Shown one piece after another: positions 51,871-60,874 of a stretch of 64,000 nucleotides of DNA. The notes below the pieces were generated by a model. That model was not told the DNA's origin. It ran no database searches and saw only the letters and a program-made list of their open reading frames with translations. Position 1 is the first letter of the stretch, and each line of letters begins with the position of its first letter. Position numbers and translations under genes: made by a program. Source of the DNA: Winogradskyella sp. (lineage in GTDB: Bacteria > Bacteroidota > Bacteroidia > Flavobacteriales > Flavobacteriaceae); the NCBI GenBank assembly GCA_004211785.1, contig SHBX01000002.1, positions 1 through 64,000 on the forward strand, read 5' to 3'.

Positions 51871-52482
51871 ATGGAAACATTTTTTATAATCATAATTAGC
51901 ATATTGGTAACACTTGGAATAGTTACTATTTACAAGCAATGGATTACCAAAAAGAAAACTAATGAACAGTCAATTATATTGCTTGACAAAATTAAACGCG
52001 TCTGTAAATTTATTACTGTTGAAGGTGATTTTGCAGAGATTTATCATTACGAAGATGTAAAAGAGAAATTCCTAAAACTCATTTCAAGTAAAAAGAAAGC
52101 ACTTGTGGTTATCAATGCAAAAGCACATGTAGGTTTTGATTTAAGTAAACTTAAGATGAATGCTAATTCAACCACTAAGCGTGTTGTGTTAACGCATTTC
52201 CCTCAACCCGAAGTGCTGTCTATTGAAACCAACATCAATTACTACGATAAGCAAGATGGCATGTTTAATAAATTTGAAGCTTCAGACTTAACAGAATTGC
52301 ATACCAATGCCAAGGCTCACATAGAAGAAAAAATACCAGAAAGCGGTTTGTTTAATGTAGCTCGAGGAGAAGCATTAGAGGCTATTCAGCTTATAGAGTC
52401 TATTGTAGAAACTATTGGTTGGACGTTAGATTATTCGGCTTTAAAGATTGAAAATGTAGAGTTGAAAAAACTAGAAGAATGA
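51871..52482 (+). CDS. DUF4230 membrane-anchored protein
   Basis: The 203-residue protein has one N-terminal membrane helix (FFIIIISILVTLGIVTIY) and the DUF4230 pattern KIKRVCKFITVEGDFAEIYHY with a C-terminal part NVARGEALEAIQLIESIVETIGW. It is probably anchored in the membrane. The family's function is unknown. It overlaps the GNAT gene by 4 bp. Confidence 0.85.
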   Translation: METFFIIIISILVTLGIVTIYKQWITKKKTNEQSIILLDKIKRVCKFITVEGDFAEIYHYEDVKEKFLKLISSKKKALVVINAKAHVGFDLSKLKMNANSTTKRVVLTHFPQPEVLSIETNINYYDKQDGMFNKFEASDLTELHTNAKAHIEEKIPESGLFNVARGEALEAIQLIESIVETIGWTLDYSALKIENVELKKLEE

Positions 52483-52880
52483 TAGAGATATCTACTGATA
52501 AAAGTAAACTCCAAGTTGATGTCATTCATCAATTTTTAACAACAGCATATTGGTCAAAAGGGAGGACATTAGACGAAGTACAACTGTCTATAGATAATAG
52601 CCTTTGTTTTGGAGTATATCTAGATGACAAGCAAATTGGTTTTGCGAGAATTGCTACAGATTATGTGGTTTTTGTTTATTTAATGGATGTGTTTATGCTC
52701 CCAGAATATAGAGGTAATGGCTATTCAAAACAATTAATGGAGGAAGTAACTACATCTCCTCAACTTCAAAATTGTAGAATCTGGATGCTTAAAACATCTG
52801 ATGCTCATGGATTATATAAACAATTTGGTTTTACAGAGCTTAAAAGTCCTGAAAAACTAATGGAACGACTTGTATCATGA
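52479..52880 (+). CDS. GNAT family N-acetyltransferase
   Basis: The 133-residue protein has the acetyl-CoA-binding motif VFMLPEYRGNGYSKQLMEEV (about 74-93) after beta strands of the GNAT fold (CFGVYLDDKQIGFARIATD). The acetyl acceptor is not known. It overlaps the DUF4230 gene and the YjbR gene by 4 bp each. Confidence 0.9.
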   Translation: MIEISTDKSKLQVDVIHQFLTTAYWSKGRTLDEVQLSIDNSLCFGVYLDDKQIGFARIATDYVVFVYLMDVFMLPEYRGNGYSKQLMEEVTTSPQLQNCRIWMLKTSDAHGLYKQFGFTELKSPEKLMERLVS

Positions 52881-53236
52881 ACATAGAACAATTCAGAAAT
52901 TATTGTATGAATAAAAAGGAAGTGACTGAGCATTTTCCTTTTGATGAAGATACTTTGGTGTTTAAGGTTTGTAATAAGATGTTTGCTCTAGCGTCACTAT
53001 CTAAATGGGAACAAGGTTTAGGCGCCATAAATCTTAAATGTGACCCAGAATATGCACTAGAACTCAGAGCAGAATACGATAGTATTGTAGAAGGTTGGCA
53101 CATGAGTAAAAAACATTGGAATACTGTAAATGTGTATCAAGGTATCTCGCCCAAATTACTTTCAGAATTAATAGACCATTCATATGAGATGGTGATAAAA
53201 GGCTTGTCGAAAAAAGTTAGAGACTCTTTAAAGTAG
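52877..53236 (+). CDS. MmcQ/YjbR family protein
   Basis: The 119-residue protein matches MmcQ/YjbR: the N-terminus IEQFRNYCMNKKEVTEHFPFDEDTLVFKVCNKMFAL and the C-terminal HMSKKHWNTVNVYQGISPKLLSELIDHSYEMVIKGLSKKVR. The family has a CyaY-like fold and is sometimes reported as DNA binding. It is the last gene of the overlapping run from ruvC or hemW. Confidence 0.93.
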   Translation: MNIEQFRNYCMNKKEVTEHFPFDEDTLVFKVCNKMFALASLSKWEQGLGAINLKCDPEYALELRAEYDSIVEGWHMSKKHWNTVNVYQGISPKLLSELIDHSYEMVIKGLSKKVRDSLK

Positions 53237-54070
53237 TTTTCTAAAAGCTGTAGGTGTTATTTTTTTCTTAGCCTTAAACTGCCTATTGAAGTTGGCGAGG
53301 TTACCGTACCCTGAAGCAAAAGCTATTTCAGAAATAGACATATCTACATCTTCATTTAATAGTTTACAGGCATGCGCAATACGTAACTCATTTAAAAATT
53401 CAAAGTACGTTTTATTAGTACGTTTTTTAAAATACTTACAAAATGCACTTTTAGTCATATTTGTAATCCTAGAAATTTTCTCTAAATCAATATCTTCCTT
53501 AAAATGCGTCATCGTATAATCGTAAATGTTTTGTAAACGTTTACCATCGCCATGATTATAGGTCTTGTCATAAATAAATGACGACAACCTTTTAGACCGT
53601 TTTTTCGAAACTATTCGCATGATAGAAAGCAGTAAAATAAATCGGTCTAGTTTTTTGGCAATTTTTAGCTCTAAAAATAGATTCTGAATGTTTTTTGTTG
53701 GTCCCAAAATTTTAAATCCATGATTTGATTTCTTGAAAAACGGTTTGAGTTCTCTAAGCTCATTCAACTCAAAAAAAGCATCACCAAAAGACTGTTGTGT
53801 AAAAAATAGACTAAGCATTACAGATTTTTTAGTCGGATTATAATCACTTTTAAAAACATGCGGAATATGACTACCAATCACAATAACATCGCCTTTTTCA
53901 AACCTATTAATAGTATTGCCAACAATCAACGTACCGTTGCCTTCAACAATAGTTGTAAGCTGAATTTCTTCATGCTGATGTAGCTGGCTATAAAATAAAT
54001 CCTCTATATCTTCCTGAAAAATAAGTACATCATCTTTAGGTTTAGGGATTTTGAATGGTAATACTTTCAT
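53228..54070 (-). CDS. AraC-family transcriptional regulator of the hydroxyproline cluster
   Basis: The 280-residue protein has an N-terminal cupin-type sensor domain (QLHQHEEIQLTTIVEGNGTLIVG at about 31-53) and a C-terminal double HTH (LEKISRITNMTKSAFCKYFKKRTNKTYFEFLNELRIAHACKLL... SISEIAFASGYGNLANFNRQFKAKKKITPTAFR). It is divergent from the hydroxyproline catabolic genes and is very likely their regulator, sensing hydroxyproline or a metabolite. Its stop overlaps that of the convergent YjbR gene. Confidence 0.9.
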   Translation of the reverse strand: MKVLPFKIPKPKDDVLIFQEDIEDLFYSQLHQHEEIQLTTIVEGNGTLIVGNTINRFEKGDVIVIGSHIPHVFKSDYNPTKKSVMLSLFFTQQSFGDAFFELNELRELKPFFKKSNHGFKILGPTKNIQNLFLELKIAKKLDRFILLLSIMRIVSKKRSKRLSSFIYDKTYNHGDGKRLQNIYDYTMTHFKEDIDLEKISRITNMTKSAFCKYFKKRTNKTYFEFLNELRIAHACKLLNEDVDMSISEIAFASGYGNLANFNRQFKAKKKITPTAFRKLL

Positions 54071-54122
54071 GGTACTAAATTAATCAATATAATATAGTTA
54101 ATTATTTATTTAGGAAATATAG

Positions 54123-54177
54123 TATTAGTAATGGATAAGATATGAGCATTTACTAAGTACTAATATTGGTAATTTTG
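54123..54177. promoter_or_regulatory. Inverted repeat and -7 box in the divergent hydroxyproline promoter
   Basis: TATTAGTA at 54123-54130 and TACTAATA at 54158-54165 form an 8-bp inverted repeat with a 27-bp spacer. A -7 box TAATTTTG lies at 54170-54177. This is a plausible binding region for the AraC-type regulator; the sites' role is inferred. Confidence 0.45.
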
Positions 54178-54198
54178 AATAAACTAAAAATTAATGTA

Positions 54199-55155
54199 AT
54201 GAGTTTTAAATGGGATGGTGTAATGCCTGCAGTGTTTACATGGCTAAAAGAGTCAAAATCTGGCGCTCTTGAAATTGACTTTAATGCAACACAAAAACAG
54301 GCAGCAGGTGTTTTAAAAGCTCAAGGAAAAGGTGGTAGTAGAATGAGCGGACTTGTTGGTTCTGGTACTTTGGGTGAGAATAGCTACCTAAATACTAAAC
54401 AGCGTCTTTCTTTGCTTAAATCACTTTCTGAGGTTTCTAAAGATTACAATGTTCCTTTAATTAGTGGAGCTGCAGCAGAAACTAAAGAAAAACTTGCCAA
54501 AATCGTTGAAGGACTTGCAAAAGTTGGAGTTGATACAGTTATGGTCATGCCGCCAAGGACAAAGGCGATTCCTTCTGAAAAAGAAATGTATGAGTACTAT
54601 GCACTTTCAGAAGCAACTGCAAATGATGTAGGTATAACAATTATGCCTTATAACAATCCTGATGCCGCAGGATATCATCCGCTCTCAACTGAACTCCTTT
54701 TAAGGCTTTCCGTTCTTCCTAAAGTAACTGCTCTTAAAATATCGACTATAGATATTTCAATTATTGAAACTTTAATGTTAGAGAACAAAGATTTAAAAAT
54801 TTTGGCAGGAGTAGATACAGTTACGGTGTATGCAGGACTTGCTGGAGCTTGTGGTGGAATTACAGGTGTAGGAGTTATCTTCCCAAAAGCAAGTGTTACT
54901 ATGCAAGAGTATGTTTTAAAAGGAGAATGGGCTGAAGCAAATAAAGTTTCTCAGGCTTTAAATTCCTTATCTTATCTAGATGCTCAGCCACTTCTTATGG
55001 AATACCTTAAGCTTGCTATGGGAATACATCATAATGATGTCTCTGGAGGTCTACGTACCTTTGGTAAGAAATTAACTAAACAGCAAATTGATGATGTCCA
55101 TGCTAGATATATTCTGGCAAAAGAAAGACTTGAAGTTCTGGACTTAATAAGTTGA
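54199..55155 (+). CDS. Dihydrodipicolinate-synthase family: 1-pyrroline-4-hydroxy-2-carboxylate deaminase
   Basis: From the ATG at 54199 the protein has 318 residues. It is a TIM-barrel DapA-type enzyme with the Schiff-base Lys180 (VTALKISTIDIS) and LVGSGTLGENSYL at about 44-56 (the GTxGE loop). A dapA role is unlikely, because the neighbours are hydroxyproline genes; the expected reaction is deamination of 1-pyrroline-4-hydroxy-2-carboxylate to 2-oxoglutarate semialdehyde. It begins the operon. Confidence 0.85.
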   Translation: MSFKWDGVMPAVFTWLKESKSGALEIDFNATQKQAAGVLKAQGKGGSRMSGLVGSGTLGENSYLNTKQRLSLLKSLSEVSKDYNVPLISGAAAETKEKLAKIVEGLAKVGVDTVMVMPPRTKAIPSEKEMYEYYALSEATANDVGITIMPYNNPDAAGYHPLSTELLLRLSVLPKVTALKISTIDISIIETLMLENKDLKILAGVDTVTVYAGLAGACGGITGVGVIFPKASVTMQEYVLKGEWAEANKVSQALNSLSYLDAQPLLMEYLKLAMGIHHNDVSGGLRTFGKKLTKQQIDDVHARYILAKERLEVLDLIS

Positions 55156-55192
55156 TTTTTTCAATTATTCAAATATTAAAAAATAAGTAAAT

Positions 55193-56776
55193 ATGATAAC
55201 AGGGAAAAATTATATAGGAAATCAATTATCAGCCTCAGGGAGTAAAACATTTAAAACGTTTAACCCTTTATTGAATATAGAAAATCAATGGGAAATTACA
55301 GAAGCTTCAAAAGATGAGGTTCATCAAGCAGCAGAATTAGGAGCAGAGGCTTTTAAAATATATTCAAAAATTTCAGGCAAGAAAAAAGCCGAATTTCTTC
55401 GAGCAATAGCCTATGAAATTGAAGCTTTAGGTGATGACTTATTACAGGTGTATTCTTCTGAAAGTGGCTTGCCAAATGGAAGAGCCATGGGAGAACGCGG
55501 AAGAACGCTTGGGCAATTACGCGCATTTGCAAATCATATAGAAGAGGGTAATTGGGTTGAAGCATCAATTGATACGGCGCAACCAGATAGAACACCATTT
55601 CCTAAAGTAGATTTACGAAAAATGAACATGCCTTTAGGCCCAGTTGTGGTATTTGGAGCATCAAACTTTCCATTTGCTTTTTCAACTGCTGGCGGTGATA
55701 CTGCTGCTGCATTAGCTGCTGGGTGTCCAGTAATTGTAAAATCACATCCAATGCATGCAGCAACTGGAGAAATGGTGAGTAGCGCAGTTATTAAAGCTGC
55801 TGAAAAAACTGGAATGCCTAATGGGGTGTTTTCCAATCTTAACTCCAGCGGTATAGAAGTAGGGCAACAATTAGTAAAGCATCCTAAAGTAAAAGCTGTT
55901 GGTTTTACGGGTAGTATTCGAGGAGGTCGTGCCTTATATGATTTGGCTGCTAAGCGAGAAGAACCAATACCAGTTTTTGCGGAAATGGGAAGTGTCAATC
56001 CAGTGATTATTTTACCAGAAGCACTTAAAAATAGAGCAGCAGCAATTGCTAAAACATATTCAGGCTCAATAACTTTAGGAACAGGGCAATTTTGTACCAA
56101 TCCAGGTTTAATAATTGGGTTAAAATCTGAAGGATTAACTAATTTTGTAAATATCTTAGCAAAAGAAATTGTAACGGTAGAACCATCATGCATGTTGCAT
56201 CCTAATATCGTAAGAGCCTACGAAGCAAATAAAGAAAAAGCATTGTCTCAAAAAGGGCTAAAGGTTTTAGCCAATTATGATACTGAAGTACAAGCAAACT
56301 ATGCAAGGCAAGTTGTAACAACAGTGGAAGGCGATACGTTTCTAAATAACCTAACATTACATCACGAAGTATTTGGGCCATTTTCTATAGTCGTTCAATG
56401 TGATAATGAACAGCAACTAGAGACTATTGTTTCAAATTTAGAGGGACAACTAACGGGGACTGTGATTTCTGATAATAATGAAATAACGTCTTATTCTGGT
56501 ATTATAAATGCGCTACAAAATAGAGTTGGACGAATTATTTTTAATGGCGTGCCAACAGGCGTAGAGGTTTGTCCATCAATGCTACATGGAGGGCCTTATC
56601 CAGCATCAACAGATAGTCGTTTTACAGCAGTAGGAGTAGATGCTATTAAGCGATTTGTAAGACCATTTAGTTTCCAAGACTGGCCTAATGGACTTTTACC
56701 AGACGAATTAAAAAATGAAAATCCTTTAGGTATTTCTAGATTGGTAAATAATGAAAATACTAAAGCTGAGATATAA
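55193..56776 (+). CDS. 2-oxoglutarate semialdehyde dehydrogenase (NADP-dependent ALDH)
   Basis: The 527-residue protein has the aldehyde dehydrogenase fold: VVFGASNFPFAFSTAGGDTAAALAAGCPVIVKSHP, the glycine loop GFTGSIRGGR, the catalytic Glu in EMGSVNPVII and catalytic Cys301 (GTGQFCTNPG). It belongs to the subfamily of 2,5-dioxopentanoate (2-oxoglutarate semialdehyde) dehydrogenases, which oxidise the product of the deaminase. The next gene starts 3 bp later. Confidence 0.9.
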   Translation: MITGKNYIGNQLSASGSKTFKTFNPLLNIENQWEITEASKDEVHQAAELGAEAFKIYSKISGKKKAEFLRAIAYEIEALGDDLLQVYSSESGLPNGRAMGERGRTLGQLRAFANHIEEGNWVEASIDTAQPDRTPFPKVDLRKMNMPLGPVVVFGASNFPFAFSTAGGDTAAALAAGCPVIVKSHPMHAATGEMVSSAVIKAAEKTGMPNGVFSNLNSSGIEVGQQLVKHPKVKAVGFTGSIRGGRALYDLAAKREEPIPVFAEMGSVNPVIILPEALKNRAAAIAKTYSGSITLGTGQFCTNPGLIIGLKSEGLTNFVNILAKEIVTVEPSCMLHPNIVRAYEANKEKALSQKGLKVLANYDTEVQANYARQVVTTVEGDTFLNNLTLHHEVFGPFSIVVQCDNEQQLETIVSNLEGQLTGTVISDNNEITSYSGIINALQNRVGRIIFNGVPTGVEVCPSMLHGGPYPASTDSRFTAVGVDAIKRFVRPFSFQDWPNGLLPDELKNENPLGISRLVNNENTKAEI

Positions 56777-56779
56777 TAA

Positions 56780-57790
56780 ATGGCAAAAAGTACTTTTGTT
56801 TGTATAGATGCACACACGTGTGGCAACCCAGTAAGAGTCATTAAAAGTGGCGGCCCAGAGCTCATTGGCAAAAACATGAGCGAAAAGCGTCAGCACTTTT
56901 TAAAAGCATACGATTGGATACGCAAAGGCTTAATGTTTGAGCCCAGAGGTCATGATATGATGAGTGGTAGTATTCTATATCCGCCACACAATCCAGAAAA
57001 TGATTTTGCTATTCTTTTTATTGAAACTTCTGGTTGTTTACCAATGTGTGGTCATGGAACGATAGGTACAATCACAATTGCAATTGAAGAGGGTTTAGTG
57101 AAACCAAAAACACCAGGAAAAATAAGAATGGAAGCCCCAGCTGGATTAGTTGAGATTGACTATCAGATGAATGGCAGTAAAGTAGAATGGGTAAAGCTTA
57201 CCAATGTAAAAAGCTTTTTAGCAGCAGAAAATCTTCAAATTAATTCTCCTGAATTAGGCGAACTTGTTTTTGATGTTGCCTATGGCGGAAATTTTTATGC
57301 CATTGTTGACCCGCAACAAAATTTTAAAGGTGTACAAGATTATAAAGCCAGTGAGATTATTACATATTCTCAAACACTTCGAGAATTGATAAACAAAAAA
57401 TATCCAAATCAATTCATCCATCCAGAAAATGAAACCATCAGAAATGTATCTCATATGTTGTGGACAGGCACTCCTATAAACGAAACTTCACATGGAAGAA
57501 ATGCTGTGTTTTATGGTGACAAGGCCATTGATAGGAGTCCCTGTGGAACTGGTACATCAGCACGTTTAGCTCAATTATATGCTAAAGGGAAACTAAAAGT
57601 CGGAGAGCCTTTTGTACATGAGAGTTATATTGGTAGTACATTTATTGGTCGCGTTGAAGAAGAAACTACTTTAGATGGAAAACTAGCCACAATACCAAGC
57701 ATTCAAGGTTGGGCTAAGATTTATGGGTATAATACCATAATTATTGATGATAAGGACGATCCATATGCTCATGGATTTCAAGTAATTTAA
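56780..57790 (+). CDS. 4-hydroxyproline 2-epimerase (proline racemase family)
   Basis: The 336-residue protein has both catalytic Cys of the proline racemase family: Cys90 (LPMCGHGTIG) and Cys255 (RSPCGTGTSA). Having two Cys separates it from the trans-3-hydroxy-L-proline dehydratases, which have Thr at the second place. It should convert trans-4-hydroxy-L-proline to cis-4-hydroxy-D-proline. The next gene's ATG is 1 bp downstream. Confidence 0.92.
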   Translation: MAKSTFVCIDAHTCGNPVRVIKSGGPELIGKNMSEKRQHFLKAYDWIRKGLMFEPRGHDMMSGSILYPPHNPENDFAILFIETSGCLPMCGHGTIGTITIAIEEGLVKPKTPGKIRMEAPAGLVEIDYQMNGSKVEWVKLTNVKSFLAAENLQINSPELGELVFDVAYGGNFYAIVDPQQNFKGVQDYKASEIITYSQTLRELINKKYPNQFIHPENETIRNVSHMLWTGTPINETSHGRNAVFYGDKAIDRSPCGTGTSARLAQLYAKGKLKVGEPFVHESYIGSTFIGRVEEETTLDGKLATIPSIQGWAKIYGYNTIIIDDKDDPYAHGFQVI

Positions 57791-57791
57791 G

Positions 57792-59039
57792 ATGAGTAAA
57801 AGCGTAGTTATAATTGGAGGTGGAATCATAGGTTTGTGTACAGCTTATTACTTGCAAAAAGAAGGCTGTAAAGTTACAATTGTAGACAAATCTAATTTTT
57901 CCTCAGGAGCATCTTACGTAAATGCAGGCTATATTACACCAAGCCATTTCATGCCATTATCCCAGCCAGGAATTATTAATAAAGGATTGAAATGGATGTT
58001 AGATTCAGCAAGTCCATTTTACGTTAAACCGCGATTAAATTTAGATTTTTTAAAATGGGCACTAGCATTTAAAAAATCAGCAAGCACATCAAAAGTTGAA
58101 AAAGCCATTCCTTTACTAGTAGATTTTAATGTATTAAGTAGAGAGCTGTATAAAGAGATGAAAATGTCTAATGATTTTAATTTTCATTACGAGAAGAAAG
58201 GCTTATTGATGTATTATAAATCCGACAAAGTAGGCGAAGAAGAATGGGAAATTGGTAAACGCGGTATTAAAGAAGGGCTAAAGGTAGAACATCTTTCAGC
58301 TTCAGATGTTAGCAGAATTGAGCCTAATGTCAATTTAGATATAAAAGGTGCTGTGTATTTTCATTCAGACGGACATATGACACCATCTGTTTTTATGAAA
58401 AATATGATTCACTTTTTGAAATCAAAAGGTGTTACCTTTTTTGCAAAAGAAGAAGTTGTTGATATTGAAGTTTCAAACCATTCAATTTCAAAAGTAGTAA
58501 CGAACAAACAAGAACTTAAGGGTGATGAAGTTGTTATGGCAGCTGGAAGTTGGAGCCAGAAATTATCCAAAAAATTAGGAATTAAGATTCCATTACAAGC
58601 AGGAAAAGGGTATTCAATCAATGTTGAAAGGCCAACAGGAATAACAATACCGTCAATATTATCTGAGGCAAAAGTTGCAGTGACACCAATGGAAGGCTTT
58701 ACAAGATTTGCGGGAACAATGGAAATTGCAGGGATTAATCATAATATTAATCCCGTTCGGGTAAATGCTATTGCTAAGGCGGTGAAACAGTATTATCCCG
58801 ATTTAGATATTGCTAAAACTGAAACCGATAATGCTAAATCTGGTTTAAGGCCATGTTCTCCAGATGGATTGCCTTATATTGGTAAACCCTCGAAATGTAA
58901 AAATTTGACAATTGCTACTGGTCATGCTATGATGGGTTGGAGTTTAGCACCAGCAACAGGAAAAATGGTATCCGAAATTATTCAAGATAAAAAGACATTG
59001 ATGAAGATAGATGTTTTTCATCCTGATAGAAGATTTTAA
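57792..59039 (+). CDS. FAD-dependent D-amino-acid (cis-4-hydroxy-D-proline) dehydrogenase
   Basis: The 415-residue flavoprotein of the DadA type has the FAD motif IGGGIIGLCTAYYLQKEG (about 7-24) and the C-terminal SGLRPCSPDGLPYIGKP and GHAMMGWSLAPATGKMVSE. In this operon it should oxidise cis-4-hydroxy-D-proline to 1-pyrroline-4-hydroxy-2-carboxylate, feeding the deaminase. It is a single-polypeptide type. The last gene of the catabolic operon. Confidence 0.92.
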   Translation: MSKSVVIIGGGIIGLCTAYYLQKEGCKVTIVDKSNFSSGASYVNAGYITPSHFMPLSQPGIINKGLKWMLDSASPFYVKPRLNLDFLKWALAFKKSASTSKVEKAIPLLVDFNVLSRELYKEMKMSNDFNFHYEKKGLLMYYKSDKVGEEEWEIGKRGIKEGLKVEHLSASDVSRIEPNVNLDIKGAVYFHSDGHMTPSVFMKNMIHFLKSKGVTFFAKEEVVDIEVSNHSISKVVTNKQELKGDEVVMAAGSWSQKLSKKLGIKIPLQAGKGYSINVERPTGITIPSILSEAKVAVTPMEGFTRFAGTMEIAGINHNINPVRVNAIAKAVKQYYPDLDIAKTETDNAKSGLRPCSPDGLPYIGKPSKCKNLTIATGHAMMGWSLAPATGKMVSEIIQDKKTLMKIDVFHPDRRF

Positions 59040-59088
59040 TTTATACTATTTGTTTAATAAAATTACCTTTGATTTTTCAATATCAATT

Positions 59089-59652
59089 ATGACTTCAGAA
59101 AAAGAATTAAAAAAGCGTAGCAATAATCAATGCGAATTATGTAGTGCTTCGGAAAATCTATCCGTTTATGATGTGCCAAACGCAAGAGACACAGCAATTT
59201 ATGCTTGTAATAGTTGTGTTGAACAATTAGAAGATTCTGAAAAGATTGAAGCTAATCATTGGCGCTGCTTAAATGATAGCATGTGGAGTGAGCATGATGC
59301 TGTGAAAATTATGGCTTGGCGTATGCTTAATCGTGTTAACCAACCTTGGGCAGAAGATATGTTGGGGATGATGTATATGGAAGATGATATTTTAGAACTG
59401 GCAAAAGCAGCTGGTGATGGTGAAGCCGATGAGAATCAAATCATTCATCGCGATGTTAATGGTGTAGTTTTAGACAATGGTGATTCGGTAGTGTTAATCA
59501 AAGACCTCAAAGTTAAAGGCTCGAGTATGGTTGCTAAACAAGGAACGGCCATAAGAAATATTAGATTAGATAGGAATAATTCAGAATATATTGAAGGTAA
59601 AGTAGGGCCAACATTGACGGTTATTATTACTAAATATGTAAAGAAAATATAA
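59089..59652 (+). CDS. PhnA-family zinc-ribbon protein
   Basis: From the ATG at 59089 the protein has 187 residues. The N-terminal zinc ribbon (CELCSASENL, with CNSC after it) and the C-terminal KOW-like PhnA domain (RDVNGVVLDNGDSVVLIKDLKVKGSSMVAKQGTAIRNIRL...HEGKVGPTLTVIITKYVKK-like) fit the PhnA/YjdM family. Despite the name it has no shown role in phosphonate breakdown and is not a phosphonoacetate hydrolase. A longer frame from 59011 would overlap the preceding gene, so ATG is preferred. Confidence 0.9.
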   Translation: MTSEKELKKRSNNQCELCSASENLSVYDVPNARDTAIYACNSCVEQLEDSEKIEANHWRCLNDSMWSEHDAVKIMAWRMLNRVNQPWAEDMLGMMYMEDDILELAKAAGDGEADENQIIHRDVNGVVLDNGDSVVLIKDLKVKGSSMVAKQGTAIRNIRLDRNNSEYIEGKVGPTLTVIITKYVKKI

Positions 59653-59912
59653 TGTTACAAATAAGACCAACCTGCGAAAATTGTAATAAATCACTACCCT
59701 TTGATGCAGAAGATGCTATGATTTGTACTTTCGAATGTACATTTTGTACTGATTGTGTAGAAAAGCTAAAACATGTTTGTCCTAACTGTGGCGGCGATTT
59801 TGAGAAACGACCAATAAGACCAAAAAATCTACTTGAAAAATATCCTGTTTCAAAAGAAGTGGTTCATAAACCAGTGGATTTTGAAGCACACTACAAAGTT
59901 TATAATTTATGA
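59652..59912 (+). CDS. DUF1272 small zinc-ribbon protein
   Basis: The 86-residue protein has several Cys pairs (CENC, CTFECTFCTDCVEKLKHVCPNCGGDF) typical of DUF1272, which probably binds zinc. The function is unknown. Its ATG overlaps the PhnA stop by one base, and the next gene overlaps it by 4 bp. Confidence 0.9.
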   Translation: MLQIRPTCENCNKSLPFDAEDAMICTFECTFCTDCVEKLKHVCPNCGGDFEKRPIRPKNLLEKYPVSKEVVHKPVDFEAHYKVYNL

Positions 59913-60355
59913 CAAAAATATTATACAAATCAGAATTGGTTCACCCAATATTTGTGGCATTTATTTTTGCAGGTATCGTTGGAATAGTTTCTACAAAGGA
60001 TTTTAGCTTGCTGAAATTTTGGGAAAAAGATATAAGTGAATTATTACCTGAGATTATTACAGTCTTTGTAAGTTATTTTACATGGAATGCTTTAAATATT
60101 TCAAAAGTGGTTATGATTAATAATCAACATATCACTAAAGGTATTTATTGTAAACCTTTTGGATTCATAAAAGTATATAATAAAATGAACGTCAAGGATA
60201 TTAAAGAAATTCGTTTAAAACAAAATGAAAAACTATATTATGAGGTTACGGTTGAATCATTAAATAATGAATTATTGGTAGTAAAATCAATAGCAAATAA
60301 ATTCCCTGCTCAAGATGAATTAAAAGCTATAGAAGAAGAAATTAGAAGTTATTAG
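59909..60355 (+). CDS. Small membrane protein of unknown function
   Basis: The 148-residue protein has two membrane helices (VAFIFAGIVGIVST and IITVFVSYFTWNAL) followed by a cytoplasmic-type beta-rich domain (INNQHITKGIYCKPFGFIKVYNKMNVKDIKEIRLKQNEKLYYEVTVE), which looks like a PH-like fold (bPH type). I recognise no family. It overlaps the DUF1272 gene and ends 6 bp before the stop of a convergent gene. Confidence 0.7.
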   Translation: MTKILYKSELVHPIFVAFIFAGIVGIVSTKDFSLLKFWEKDISELLPEIITVFVSYFTWNALNISKVVMINNQHITKGIYCKPFGFIKVYNKMNVKDIKEIRLKQNEKLYYEVTVESLNNELLVVKSIANKFPAQDELKAIEEEIRSY

Positions 60356-60361
60356 CGATAG

Positions 60362-60832
60362 TTAACATGACATATCCGCAATAATTTTCCATTCGCCATT
60401 AATACGCTTGAATATGATGATAAACACACCATCGGCATCACCAACGTCTCGTTTTAAATGATATTCGCCCATAACCCAGAAATTATTATTCTCAATTCTT
60501 GAAATATCATTAATCACAAAATTTAGAGTACCAGTTTGAGCTTTTGTTGGGTATCCTCGTTTATAATTATTTAAAGTATTTTGCCAACCTTTAGTTAAGC
60601 CATTACTGCCATAAAACTTAAGAGAATCGCTTTTCCAGTAACCTTGCATAAAACCTTCCAAGTCGCCATTGTTCCATGCAACTTCTTGGTCTTTCATAAC
60701 GTTTAGTATTGCTGTTTTGGCACTCTCGTAATCTGTAGATTCTACAACAGTTACATCACCAACATCTGCTCTAACACTAATACAGGCATAAGTAATTATA
60801 GCAAATCCAAAAACTAGGATATATTTTTTCAT
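60362..60832 (-). CDS. SnoaL/NTF2-like lipoprotein
   Basis: From the ATG at 60832 the protein has 156 residues with a lipoprotein-type N-terminus (KKYILVFGFAIITYAC). The rest is an NTF2-like cone fold with the DUF4440/SnoaL pattern (ILNVMKDQEVAWNNGDLEGFMQGYWKSDSLKFYGSNGLTKGWQNTLNNYKRGYP... FWVMGEYHL... GVFIIIFKRINGEWKIIADMS). Such proteins bind small ligands or have isomerase-like activity. The function is unknown. Confidence 0.85.
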   Translation of the reverse strand: MKKYILVFGFAIITYACISVRADVGDVTVVESTDYESAKTAILNVMKDQEVAWNNGDLEGFMQGYWKSDSLKFYGSNGLTKGWQNTLNNYKRGYPTKAQTGTLNFVINDISRIENNNFWVMGEYHLKRDVGDADGVFIIIFKRINGEWKIIADMSC

Positions 60833-60874
60833 TTTCAAGTTGAATTTAATTCAACCTAAAATTACAATTTAAAT

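Noticed and set aside
54199-55155. Annotation as dapA (lysine biosynthesis)
   Set aside because: The operon context is hydroxyproline catabolism and the sequence fits the deaminase subgroup better.
55534-56193. A long open frame of 219 codons on the minus strand inside the aldehyde dehydrogenase gene
   Set aside because: The plus-strand dehydrogenase has all family motifs; the antisense frame has no recognisable domain and an unusual Pro/Ala/Thr-rich composition typical of shadow frames.
59089-59652. Phosphonoacetate hydrolase because of the name PhnA
   Set aside because: The protein is the small zinc-ribbon/PhnA-domain family, not the alkaline-phosphatase-type hydrolase, and no phosphonate genes are present.
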